DNA of 64,000 nucleotides from positions 83,086,001 to 83,150,000 of the forward strand of contig NC_134013.1 in NCBI RefSeq assembly GCF_040712315.1. Reading direction: 5' to 3'. Source of the DNA: Castanea sativa. Taxonomy: Eukaryota > Streptophyta > Magnoliopsida > Fagales > Fagaceae. Positions 12,101-22,054 of the stretch are shown here, in pieces. How positions within the stretch are numbered: the stretch's first letter is position 1; each line of letters starts with the position of its first letter. The notes beneath the pieces were generated by a model. That model ran no database searches. It had not been told where the DNA came from and saw only the letters and a program-made list of their open reading frames with translations. A program made the translations under genes and the position numbers.

Positions 12101-15100
12101 ATCTTGAACCAACAACCTCACCCTCCTACAATTTTTATGGGAGAAGTTCACACCAGTGGAGCTATATATCATTGGAAAATGGGATAGAAACATAGCCAAA
12201 TATTGTAGGATGTAACGTCATTATTGTTATACATCTGTTTTATGAAAGTCTTTAACTATTTTTTTAACCTGCTTTATAGTTACCTTGTATATATATCTAT
12301 CTATGTTCATAGAAATGGTGCCTCAGCCTATAAAGTTCCTTGTAATTGGACCTTCATTGATTCTGTTCAACAGTTGTGTGGTTCTTGCTAGTGACTAGGT
12401 TAAAGGCTAAAGAGCTAATAAAAATACTTACCAGAAGTTCAGAGAGAGAGAGATAAAGAACATGGCAAAGGAGTCTTTTGCCATCATAGTAGACAGTTAG
12501 CTAATAGAGGGAGATATCACCCTAGGAAGAAAATATAGGGTATGTAACACAGAGGGAGAAAGAGAACACGGCAATGGAGTCATTTACCATCATTATTGAC
12601 AGTTAACTAATAAAGGGAGATTTCACCTGAGGAAAGAAATAAAGGGTTGGTAACAATATAGATTAACTTGAAAGAAAAGAAGTTTCACAAACCTCAAGGG
12701 AACTCCTTTAGTGCAGATACCATATACAGGCCTTCATCACATGGCTGGACAATGGAGGCCTGCTGCCGGTTGGCCTGACTGATATATATTAGATCTTATT
12801 TAATCTAGGAATTTAATTTGTATTTGCTTTTATTAATTGGTTTAAGATTTATTTCCTTTCCTACTTGGTTTAAAATTTATTTAATGTCCTAGCTTGGTCA
12901 GAAAGATACTTTCCTTCACTAATGTAACCTGGGAACCCTATGTAAAGTCCCCAAGAATCAGTATTATTATGCTTGAGTTACTTATAAAAAAGTAAGAAAG
13001 TATTGTTATGGTTGAGTTGATTAAACAAATATTTGTTGGAATCTTTCCAATAGTTTGGTGCTGACTCCCATGGTTTGTTTTCTTTTTCTGCTTGGTGCTG
13101 ATTCCTAGTTTATCTACTTCTTTCTATTCTATTTGTTCCCTGAAATCTTTTACTAACTGAATGTAAAAGCAGCATAATTTCACAAACCTCAAGGGAACTC
13201 TTTGTAATGGATAGAAACCTTGGGTGGTAGTGTCTTGGTGTCTCTACAACAAAGTTCCATGCTGCTTATATGGTTTTTTTTTTTTTTTTTTAATTTTTGT
13301 ATATATATATATATATATCTCGTAGTTTTCTAACTAACATAACCTTCATTATTCATCAATTCCCATGCAGCCTAAATGGGGTCCAACCCCCCTTTTAAAT
13401 TTTTTATAATTATGCCCTTTTTTTGTGTTTAATGTCCATTTGGTAACAGCTTATCTAGTTTTTAGCTGAAAATAATGTAAATAAAAGCTAAAAGCTAAAT
13501 AAAATAAGTTGATTGATGTTTTCTAAAAGTATTTTAGCAAAAAACTAAAAACTAGCTTATAATCTAATCCAAACACACACTTAACCTGTTTGGTATCAGC
13601 TTTAGCTTTAGCTTTTAACTTTTAGTTTTTATGTAAAGCTTTTTAAATCTTTACTTTTTTCTGCATTTTCTCACTTGAATCCTTGGTTCTTGGAACAAGC
13701 TCCTCATCAAGATCCAATGTTTTCTTCAGTTTAATGAAAGTTTCAAGTTTCCTATCAAAAGGAAAAAAAGAAGAAGTATACTTTAGCACACTTTTAGTAA
13801 AAAGCTAAAAAAGTTGTTCCCAAACAGACATATAGTGTTATATATTATTTTCACTGCCAGTCCCAAGGCCAACGTAAAATTTAGTCACTTTATTATTTTG
13901 AATGCATGAATGGTTGTAGTTTACAAAGGATTTGCAAAATCATCCAATCCTTTTTCTCTATATCTTTCACTTTTTTGCTGAAACAGGAAATCAAGTAGTA
14001 TTCTTGGATCAATAATACCTGACTCCGTTACTGATGCACTGGATCCAACTCACCATCAAGTACTTCAATATGCTGTTACAGCAGGAGTCAAAAGGTGAAG
14101 CAGTTTATAACTGATATAATGTACCCTTTATTGGATTTAATAACTAGTCTAGTAAATTATAGCACTACAAATATATTGGTATGCCTGGTGTTGAGACATA
14201 TGTTGGGGCATCTGCTTGACTGAGATTCAACAAACAAAATCTATACTTTCAAGTTCCACCTTTCCCACCAACCCCTCTATTATTCTCTTCAGCTAAACCT
14301 AAACAAATTCCAAAAATAATATAGAAAAAAGGGTGATCAATAGGACTGTAAATAGCCTGATTTGTATTTCATTTATTACACATCAAATTCTATTTTATTT
14401 ATTTTCTTAGTTCCATGGGAGCATAAGGTCTTTATTTTTTTTATGTGATTTACAGTGTTATTTCCATAGTGTTTAAAGTTGAATATGAATTTGGAGAATA
14501 TTTTTAAACTGTGAGGGGAAAATGGAAATTACAAATGCAGAATACAATAATACAAAAGGTGTATGAACATAGAGCCTGCATAAGCAAGATTATACTTGAT
14601 GGCTACTATCTTTCAATTGAGTTTCCAGCTAAGGAAGAGATGTGGCAGTCCATTAGATATTAGATCTTGATGATTTTAAATGGGCATATAAAAAATGACC
14701 TTTCTAGTAGATGTAGGATATTGATATTTGTCAAAATATATTTTTTATTATAGAAGCACATTGTTTCCTGTTACCTTCTTCTTCCTTTATTATTTATTTA
14801 TATTCTTCTAGCCCTTTTATTGATGCAATGAAGTGTTCTGTTCTGGTACAGCAATTCAGTGATTCGCAAAGTTGACAAGGTTATTGCTGATACGTCCACA
14901 TCTGAAATTGTATCTTGCAAGTGAGTTTTCTGACATTGTGCCCATCTTCTTCTTTTTCTTTTCCCCAAGATGAGGGGAAAGGGGAGATTCAAACTCATGA
15001 CCTCCACTTCATAAAGCGTGGTCAATATCTGATTGTACTATCTTTGAGTTTAAACGATGTTTGTTCTTCTTTTTTGGGGTTTCCTTTTTTCTTCCTCAGC

Positions 15101-16694
15101 ACTTTACTGTTAGGTTTTATCCTTTGTCAACTTAGCTTAATACTACATTAATAGATCACTTAACAAGTTTCGTAAAAGGACTATAGAGTTCAACAATTGA
15201 AGAACCTCAACAAATTCAAAGAGTTTTGTAGTGATCTGTGATCTTAATGGGCATGAAGAACTTTCACACTGATTGCCCTTGCAAGGTGAAAACTCTATAG
15301 CCCAAGAAGCCTCCTGTATGCTTGATATTTTAATTAGACATGTTCCGCTGCATGCCTTCTCTTCTGAAGGCAAGTTTTAATGTTTTATGATCTCATATGA
15401 TATTTAGGTGTTTTGTGTCAATGCTCAAAATTATTTTTTATAATGTCAAATGGGTGACATTATGGTATCAGTAGAGTTATGGTGGTGATTTGCATATTAA
15501 TATTATGTGGAAAAGAGTAAATGGGTCCTTCCTGTACATAATTTTTTTGTTTTTTGTTGTCTTCTTTGCTGTTTGTACATATTTTTCTGGCTACTTCATG
15601 TTCTAAGTAAGTAGTCTTCTCTTAATAAAAGTTTTCTTACCTATCCAAAAAAAAAGAAAGAAAAGTAAATGGATCCTTATGCACCACCCTCATGGTGGTT
15701 ACTGCTTTTGCTATTTCCTGGACCCTACCTCAAACTTATATTAGTGATTCCAAAGTATCAATTGTGATGGGATAAAGTTTGGCTTTCAATTAGTATGGAA
15801 CTATCTTTTTCAACCTATCACATGGTGATTTATAATACTATCCATGTTTATTATTTAAACAAGTCACATGATTCATTTAAAAAGTTATGTGACTATAACA
15901 TGGATAGTCTCTTCAATCACCACATAGTGGGCTGGAGAAAGATAGTTACAAACTGGTTTGGAGTTGAAAATTTTCCTTAGTGATGTACACATCCTTTGGT
16001 GACTTAGCTTAGTGTCAGTTGATTACTTCAACACAGTCACTTGATGCTTCTGGTGATTTCTCAGATCAATGCACAGGATGCTGTTGATAGCTGTTATACC
16101 TAGTTGATGTTGAAACAAGAAAGATGAGAAATCTTGAACCTTGGACCTCAATATATAGAGGGCACCAGTGTTGCCCATACCATTTCTCGTCACCTTCTCA
16201 TTTGATCTAATTTCTGGATAAATAGAGCCATATTAATGCAAATTTTGGTTAAACTTATAAAAGGATACCAAGTAGTTATTTTGGACGAAGTACATGATTC
16301 TCTGTTTGCTGTGAGCTACCAAATGCATTGGAGACACAATCCCTGAGTGTTTTTTTTTTTTTTTGAGAAACACAATTCCTGAGTTCTAAGTGAAGATAAG
16401 AAACATTTGCTGTTGTTAATATTTCTTGGATATCTAGCTAAGGAATTTAACTAGCCTCCTCGTAGATATATTGCTTATTTCTTTATAATCTCCTAAATGT
16501 ATTGTGGGAATCTTTCTATTGGCTTATGTTCTTTCTGTTTTGGATTTTGTAGGGCTACTGTATCCATAATTACCTACAATGGTTACTTCCTGGAGTACAG
16601 CTTAAGTATCAACCAGCAGACTGACCCTGTGTGGACTTTGGAGCATGAATTTAATCTTTTAACAGTGATCTCAGACAATGCCATTAGTTTATGA
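6190..16694 (+). CDS. ATG18B: Autophagy-related protein 18b-like WD-repeat PROPPIN
   Basis: Eleven coding exons, all with GT-AG introns and matching phases: 6190-6257, 6466-6539, 7324-7397, 7488-7597, 8928-9019, 10379-10491, 11126-11245, 11760-11905, 13987-14094, 14852-14920, 16553-16694. Together they give 371 codons plus TGA. The product begins [20 protein letters not shown] and contains the phosphoinositide-binding FRRG motif (residues 221-224, exon 8) that defines PROPPINs, within a seven-bladed WD propeller. Other family stretches are [20 protein letters not shown] and [16 protein letters not shown]. Family members bind PI3P or PI(3,5)P2 on membranes and help autophagosome formation and lipid transfer. 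The closest plant type I recall is ATG18b, the small class without a BCAS3 domain. No broken exon was found. A TATA-like TCTATAAGA lies near 6074. Introns 4, 5, 8 and 10 carry repeats. It could be another single-propeller ATG18 paralogue. Confidence 0.93.
8462..8627. repeat. 83-bp tandem duplication in ATG18b intron 4
   Basis: Two adjacent copies begin CCATTCCTTACCTTCACAAG (8462) and CCATTCCTTGCCTTCACAAG (8545). Both continue through ACTAAAATGAGTTCCAATAA and GGTCATTCAACATT. Confidence 0.85.
10085..10215 (-). mobile_element. SINE-like repeat fragment in ATG18b intron 5
   Basis: GGCAAGTTACACGTGTCCAG followed by TTTTGAACATATGACCTC resembles the reverse complement of a tRNA-like box B region (GAGGTCATATGTTCAAAA). 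Related text occurs at 12081-12180, 14945-15020 and 49360-49470. Boundaries are uncertain and no target duplication was identified. Confidence 0.4.
12007..12080 (+). mobile_element. 5'-truncated SINE with (TTG)n tail
   Basis: The insert is flanked by a perfect 10-bp duplication GTAAGTTACA (11997-12006 and 12081-12090). Its 3' part reads GACCCCAAAATTTTGGGACT, then AAGGCTTTG and a TTG-repeat end, the tail style of Au/TS-type plant SINEs. It has inserted into another dispersed repeat that continues at 12091. Confidence 0.75.
12081..12180 (-). mobile_element. Dispersed SINE-like repeat, interrupted
   Basis: GATCTTGAACCAACAACCTC is the complement of a box B-like GGTTCAAGATC. The piece is split by the SINE at 12007-12080, with its left part at about 11980-12006. 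Ends are not defined. Confidence 0.4.
12980..13000 (+). mobile_element. Ultra-short LINE-tail insertion in ATG18b intron 8
   Basis: CTTATAAAAAAGTAAGAAAG lies between TATTATTATGCTTGAGTT (12962-12979) and TATTGTTATGGTTGAGTT (13001-13018), an 18-bp duplication with two mismatches. Confidence 0.55.
13434..13578. mobile_element. MITE with CCATTTGG/CCAAAC ends in intron 8
   Basis: The left end GTCCATTTGGTAACAGC faces the right end TAATCCAAACACACAC as an imperfect inverted repeat. The interior repeats AGCTAAAAGCTAAATAAAAT-like text. Non-coding. Confidence 0.45.
13584..13830. mobile_element. Second adjacent MITE in intron 8
   Basis: The left end CCTGTTTGGTATCAGCTTTA pairs with the reverse complement of the right end, TGTCTGTTTGGGAACAACTT. 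It is separated from the preceding MITE by only a few bases. Confidence 0.5.
15531..15664 (+). mobile_element. 5'-truncated L1-type LINE 3' end in ATG18b intron 10
   Basis: A 134-bp insert ends CTTAATAAAAGTTTTCTTAC, CTATCC and a poly-A run, the usual 3' UTR ending of plant L1 elements. Flanking copies GTAAATGGGTCCTT (15517-15530) and GTAAATGGATCCTT (15665-15678) are a 14-bp target duplication with one mismatch. This longer copy shows what the many shorter insertions in the window derive from. Confidence 0.75.
16349..16369 (-). mobile_element. Ultra-short poly-T insertion in ATG18b intron 10
   Basis: A poly-T run followed by GAGAA, between ACACAATCCCTGAGT (16334-16348) and ACACAATTCCTGAGT (16370-16384): a 15-bp duplication with one mismatch. 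Confidence 0.75.
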
Positions 16695-18602
16695 TCAAAT
16701 GTTGCATGACATCAACCCTTGAAGTCTGCATGTTTGTGTTACTACATGCTATCCTCTGACCTTTCAGCTCGCAGGATCTCATTGCATATATATTGTTGCT
16801 TACATAACAAAACCGATCAATGAAGTTATGAAACCGAGAAAAGAGAATTGTTGAAAATGGTTGTCCAGTGCAAGGGAATTAGCCATTAAGGACGATGAAA
16901 GACTTCAATAAGCAAGTATTTGAGACGTTTGTAATAAGATGTTCAATGCATGTTCCTTGTACAACACTTTCTTAATACGAAGTTCATGTTGGCATGGAAA
17001 TATGTGTAAAGCAAGCTTTGAATTTAAAGAGCATCCCTGTAAATATAACCTTGGCAAGCATTCAGTTATAGTCTTACCGGGAAAAAAATTGTAATAATAT
17101 TATGTATATTGCTATAATGTCACCTTAAGATGAAATCTTCAACTTTTTCACATGTAGACCTCAAATTATTAGAACTACAAATTTTGAAAGTAAATCTCTT
17201 CATATTTCATGAATACGAGATTAGTGATGTGTGATAAGATCATAATAAGATAACATAACGTAGAAGGCCTATGTTTCTTAGATGTCATGCCTAATTAGAA
17301 TTAAGAGATCATAATCATTTATGGTTGGGATTTAATTCATACAAGTGCATCTTACCGTTAAAATTTGTTGTTGTTGTTGTTGTTGGTTTTATTTTATTTT
17401 TTTATTTTTTATATATATCTTTTAGTTTGGAGGTCTGATTAATGCTCATTAATTATTGTTTTAATCATTATAACCTCAAGATTTATTTTATGAGAAGTAT
17501 TTGGAGATTAAATTGTCAAAATTATATTCTTGCCTTGGAAACATGAGATGGTGATGAAATGCAGTGCAATGCAAGTGAGGTTAAATAAAATTTATTTTTA
17601 AAATATTATATTCTTTTCAAACGTTCAACAATTTATTAATACATTTCATACTATGTTTGCGGTAGTTTAAAAGTGTAAAATTTTTATTCTCTTAAAAAAA
17701 ATTTCTCTTCTTTTCTCTCTCTATCAAAATTAAAATTAGAATTAATAGTTTTTAAAAAAATTGTTGAAATCCATTGTTCAATAAATGAAGTCTAACATTG
17801 TCAAGAGAGACAATGACCATCTAAAATAAGATATTTATTCTGGAACTAATTGTTTCGACATTTTCAAAATTAAAATTTCGTAAAATATTTTTTATAAATA
17901 TATTTAAATAGTTCAATTTATGTATCACTTATAAAATATTAAATAATAGTATATTTTACATTTGTATCTGGCCCCAAAATATATTGATTAGGCCCTAGAC
18001 TAAGCCTATTTTTGTAGACTATGAATTTGAGTGAGATTTGAAAAAATATATATTCGAAGTTGAATTAAGGTATTTAATAGGAACAATAAAATTTAAAATT
18101 TACAAGTTTTAAAACTTTTTATTTTATACTTAAAATTCTCAACACATTTGAAAAATCTTCATAGAAAAATGTGACCATATTTTGCATGAAAGGAATTTAA
18201 CATGCCAATAATATGGTTACTATTTCATGATTTTGGCATGATCATAGTGGTAATAATACGAAGAAGCCAATTTGATCGAGACTAAAGTTGTTAATATATA
18301 TATATATATATATATCAAATTAATGGTTTTTTGCAAAGAAATATTCAACAAGTACCATCATTGAGATATTGGAAAAAACTAATACTTTTTTTCGTAAATT
18401 TGCTAAAAAAATGGTACTTTGCAATAAGTATATGCACCCTACATCAAGTTGCCTCACCAAAACATACAAAAAATTAGAATAAATTTTAAATTAAAACCAC
18501 AATTTACCTCTATGTAATAACATAGTGTTGGGTAGCGCCATCCAGTAGCAGACTTCACTCTAGATATATATCCTCCACATGTACATCCTCCTCAAACTCA
18601 AC
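16695..18602. other. ATG18b 3' flank and AT-rich intergenic DNA
   Basis: The 3' UTR probably occupies the first 300-400 bases; the poly-A site cannot be fixed. After that the sequence is AT-rich, with a short TTG repeat near 17367-17386 and a TA repeat near 18294-18315. No gene seen. Confidence 0.5.
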
Positions 18603-18985
18603 CTCATCTTGCTTTTTGTTGCAATAAAGTTGAAGTTATTGCAATATGATTATTGTTGCAACAAAAAAATGGTTTATAAATTACATTATAATTATTGTTG
18701 CAATGACATTTTTTTTTTGTTGCAATAAAGTTGAAGTCATTGCAATATGATTTTATTACAATAAAAAATATCATTGTGCGTTGTTGCAATAAATTTTGTG
18801 GCAATAGGTTATTGCAACATAAAGCATCAATGCAACAAATAATTTTTTTATATTTTAAAATTAATGTTATTGCAATAGTGGTAATAATTATTATTGATTA
18901 CAATTGATTAAATGATCTAGTAACAACAAATTCCTAGCAATAAGTTATTGTAATGATATTGTTCATTGTAATAATATTGTTCATT
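18603..18985. repeat. Region of reiterated TTGCAAT/ATTGCAA motifs
   Basis: The motif TTGTTGCAATAAAGTTGAAG and its relatives recur at 18617, 18716 and elsewhere. There are many ATTGCAA and TTGCAAT hexamer-like copies in both orientations. It abuts the broken end of the Copia fragment. It may be the terminal repeat zone of a DNA transposon, but I could not find both ends. Confidence 0.5.
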
Positions 18986-19475
18986 GTAATACTCTGTCAC
19001 TGACATTTGGTGTTGAGAAATGTGAGAAATTTCTTGTTGAAAGTTGTAAATTTTGGGACCATTCTCTTGTGCAAACACATTTTACAATTCAATCCACATT
19101 TCCCTTGCTGTTTCACCGTACATGATGCTACTAGATACATTAACATGCATTGAATTGATCATCCAAGAAAGCACCATTGTGTTATAGCTCTCCCAATCTT
19201 CATACAAAGGCAAATCCAAATCTAGTTTTGAAATCTTTTCATTAACAAAACCAATGTTCTTCTTTACAGTGAGAGCAAGAATCATTGCTTTGGACCACAA
19301 ATTGATAATTCTTCATTCCAAGTAATGGTTGAATAACCAAAATACTGCTTGGATTTTCACTCGAATTGAGGAAATAAGGATTGGGAGGATTAGGAGTAGT
19401 GGAATCATTGCTAATTGACGGTGAAGGTTGGACTGGTGTTAGATCAGATGGATTGGTTGAATCAAAGGACGCCAT
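18986..19475 (-). pseudogene. Ty1/copia gag N-terminal fragment, frameshifted
   Basis: Read on the minus strand from ATG at 19475, the frame gives a Ser/Thr/Pro-rich leader, then NPYFLNSSENPSSILVIQPL and LGMKNYQ. It shifts frame near 19295 and continues WSKAMILALTVKKNIGF, later NTMVLSWMINS and REMWIEL. This is the layout of the Copia gag N-terminal region (DUF4219/UBN2-like). Homology fades near 18990, where it meets the TTGCAAT repeat region, so the rest of gag and all of pol are missing. A primer-binding-like site and an LTR lie directly upstream (19491-19819). Confidence 0.8.
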
Positions 19476-19490
19476 GGAAGGAGCTTCAAA

Positions 19491-19502
19491 ACTCTAATAC
19501 CA
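19491..19502 (-). other. Copia primer-binding site (initiator tRNA-Met type)
   Basis: On the minus strand the sequence is TGGTATTAGAGT, one base from the usual TGGTATCAGAG that pairs with initiator tRNA-Met. It sits between the LTR and the gag start. Confidence 0.7.
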
Positions 19503-19819
19503 AATAAAATTCTAGAAGACTCTCTCTAAATAGAATTGCGACTCTTATTGATAAAGGCAGAATGAATATAGAGAGTACCAAAAGAATTAATCTATACAAG
19601 GTCACTACTTCTATATATACAAGAAAGAAGCAAGCTCTACTCTGTAACTAACTCCCTAAAAATGTGGAAGAAAATTGTTATGCAACTAATCCCAAGCTAA
19701 TATTACACGTGTGCTAATTAGAATAACTAACTTCCAAGTGGCATGTGTAAATCCCTTCATTGCTCCAAGTCAATGTATAAATTCTTGATAAAAGGTTACT
19801 GCTTCTATTGTTTCTAACA
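19503..19819 (-). mobile_element. 5' LTR of the Copia relic
   Basis: On the minus strand the LTR begins TGTTAGAAACAATAGAAGC at 19819 and runs to the primer-binding site. Its 3' end reads TAGAATTTTATT rather than a clean CA, so that edge is approximate. No matching 3' LTR is present. A LINE-like or SINE-like origin is less likely because of the adjoining primer-binding site and gag. Confidence 0.7.
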
Positions 19820-20162
19820 CCTCTGCACTTGCTAATACTGACTTTGTAATCTTCACTTGATTATCATGCTCCTTTGTTCTAGATGCAATAGTAAAGTCTT
19901 GACCTCTATTCTTTACTTCAGATATATCACCCTGTTGCACCTTATTTGACTGTGCTCTGTGCTTCTAAGTTTTAACATATAAAGTATCATTTTAAGAATT
20001 GAGAAGTGCCTTAACAGTGTCCTATATATGATCTAACTTATTTGGATAGAACTGTAGTGCACAGAACTTTTGATTCCCATCTAGTCATCAAATAAATGTC
20101 ATCTTGGGACACAACATCATAGAGGGGGCTCAGCAACTTAACAATCTTCCACGTATAAGGCC
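19820..20162. other. Intergenic, unassigned
   Basis: On the minus strand a short open stretch upstream of the Copia LTR can be read in frame, but I do not recognise it. No other feature was seen. Confidence 0.4.
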
Positions 20163-20274
20163 TTAGAGCACTCACAACAGTGGTTGTATATTGCTATATT
20201 GCTATATTTTAGCTTCTCAACCACTAAAACTGATGCTACAGCAGTGGAGCTATAGCAAAAAAATTTTTGCTTCC

Positions 20275-20313
20275 AGCTACAGTGCACATCTAAAGATAAA
20301 TGTGCACTGTAGC
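20275..20313. repeat. Hairpin inside the MITE
   Basis: AGCTACAGTGCACAT and ATGTGCACTGTAGCT are exact reverse complements, separated by a loop of about nine bases. Confidence 0.85.
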
Positions 20314-20497
20314 TCAAAGGTAAAAAAAAAAAAATATTTTATTAAATTTCTCTCTCTCTCTCTTTCATTTAAAAAATGTTTTCTCTTTCTTTCTTTTTCT
20401 CACTCTCTCCGGCTTCTCTTCCTTCTTCGTTTTTCCTTCTGTCTCTCTCTCTTTTTTTTTCTTTTTTTTTTCTCTCCCTCATCTACTCTCTGGTTTG

Positions 20498-20742
20498 CCG
20501 GCCTGTTCTTCGCCGACCTGTTCTTCGCCGGTTCTCGCCGACCTGTTCTTCGCCGACCTGTTCTTCGCCGACCTGTTCTTCGCCGACCCGTTCTTCGCCT
20601 GTTCTTCGCCTGTTCTTCACCTGTTCATCGCCGATCTTCGCCGACCTGTTCTTCGCCTGTTAGTCGCCGGTCTTCGCCGACCTGTTCTTCGCCGATCTTC
20701 GCCAACCTGTTCTTCACCTGTTCTTCGCCGATCTTCGCTGAC
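20498..20742. repeat. 15-bp minisatellite (GACCTGTTCTTCGCC)
   Basis: About 16 tandem copies of a 15-bp unit with variants (some lack GACC). The period is a multiple of three, so all three forward frames stay open across it. This explains the 213-codon frame at 20191-20832, which I do not regard as a gene. Confidence 0.85.
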
Positions 20743-20952
20743 TTGTGGTGTTTTTTTGTTTTGTGGGTGTATTATTTTAGTGTAATAGAAATATTATTTT
20801 ATTGTGATGTTTATATTATTTTAGTATGTTGAAAGCTAAAATAAATCCACTGCTGCATCATGTTTTGTAAAATGTATAGGTAAAATAGATAAAGTAACTT
20901 TTTGTAGAGCTAAATTGCTAAAATTTTAGCTCCACTGCTGTGGATGCTCTTA

Positions 20953-21975
20953 GGACTACATCAGTACCAGATCCTTAGGCTTTTTTTTTTTTTTTTTTCC
21001 TTTAAATATCATGATATTTATCTTTAAGGAACCAACTTCTTAAAGATTTAAAATATGAGCCTAAGACACGAGAAAATCCATCATGTTTTTATAACATGCA
21101 TCTTTCCAATTACAATCACACAAGTTTATACTAGCTAAGTTCCTTCTTCCTATATAGATAGCCATACCATGCATGCATTTCATAAATGCAAAAAAAGAAT
21201 ATAGATAGCCTAGATAACCACAAATTAGACTGTCAAATTAATGCATTAGGTTAGCAAACTAAAGCCCATGTTGTGAATATAACTATCCCAAAGAACAATG
21301 CTTTTTTTCCTTAATGGAAATTCAATTGAAGCACAGTGACATTAGTCAAATTCAACTAATAAAATTCTCTACATGTCAACTTTAAACTTGCCACTTTGAG
21401 TGGACCACATCATTCTCCCTCTAATTCTCTTTTTATTTTTAGTCAAATGTGAAACACGTCACATTCAAAAAATTCAAATGGCCCTTTTTTTTTGTTGGTT
21501 TACATGAGTTTTTTAAGAAATCGATAATTTTTTAAAAATGCCACCTCTCACATTGCAAATAAAAATCATAAAATTAATTTTCAACTAGAAAATTAAAGTC
21601 AGGAAGCCTCTAAAGATAAGTATTTTGCTCATCAGCGACATTGTTTTATAAGTACCATTTCCAATTTGATACAGCTTTGATTATCATCCCCAATTTTCAA
21701 AAGGAAAGGAATGCTATTGTGGCACGTTTAAAGAGTTGATGCAACAATATTTGATATGAAATGATGAAATAAATGAAACAAGTAGTGAATGAAATGACAA
21801 AAGTGATAGCAATTTAAAAAAAAAAAATTTTATTTAGTATGAGAAGGCAAAGTGATTGAACAGAGTATGTATATATAATGATATACATATATATATGATT
21901 ATTATTATTATTATTTTTTAGAAACAACAGTGTATATATAATAATTGGGAAATGATAGAGTATGAGAAGGCATAC
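20953..21975. other. Intergenic, AT-rich, no gene seen
   Basis: Contains poly-A/T runs, an ATT repeat near 21898-21916 and ATAT repeats. I looked on the minus strand for further exons of the relic at 21976-22054 and found none. Confidence 0.45.
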
Positions 21976-22054
21976 ATTGCAATCGACGATGAGGCGGCAG
22001 AAATTCGCCATGTGGCGAGCGTTCTCTCCCTTCTGCTTCTTCGCACCTTGACAT
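21976..22054 (-). pseudogene. Relic first exon of a TMEM208/DUF788-like gene
   Basis: On the minus strand, codons running from about 22050 to 21976 read QGAKKQKGENARHMANFCRL then IVDCN. They end at a canonical donor (AAT followed by GTATGC). From memory, plant DUF788 proteins start MANQGAKKRKxENARHM and continue with a similar LIIxCN stretch before the first intron. The start is damaged: the only ATG (22054-22052) is one base out of frame, consistent with a small deletion, and no downstream exon was found. Its position between ATG18b and AFG1 matches the place of At4g30500 in Arabidopsis as I recall it. It is GC-rich against an AT-rich background, as expected of former coding sequence. Confidence 0.6.

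Larger units (their letters stand above)
20166..20949. mobile_element. PIF/Harbinger-like MITE carrying a minisatellite
   Basis: The ends are GAGCACTCACAACAGTGG and the reverse complement of CCACTGCTGTGGATGCTC. They are flanked by TTA on both sides (20163-20165 and 20950-20952), the 3-bp duplication expected of PIF/Harbinger. Inside are a near-perfect hairpin (20275-20313, arms AGCTACAGTGCACAT), a CT-rich stretch and a 15-bp minisatellite. A related element is at 47767-48178; both contain GATAAAGTAACTTTTT near the right end. Confidence 0.8.

Noticed and set aside
18604..18804. Minus-strand Asn/Cys-rich frame
   Set aside because: A translation of the reiterated TTGCAAT motif region, not a gene.
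20191..20832. 213-codon open frame with repeated RRPVL-like residues
   Set aside because: It is created by the 15-bp minisatellite; two other forward frames are open over the same stretch. It lies inside a MITE and has no recognisable domain.
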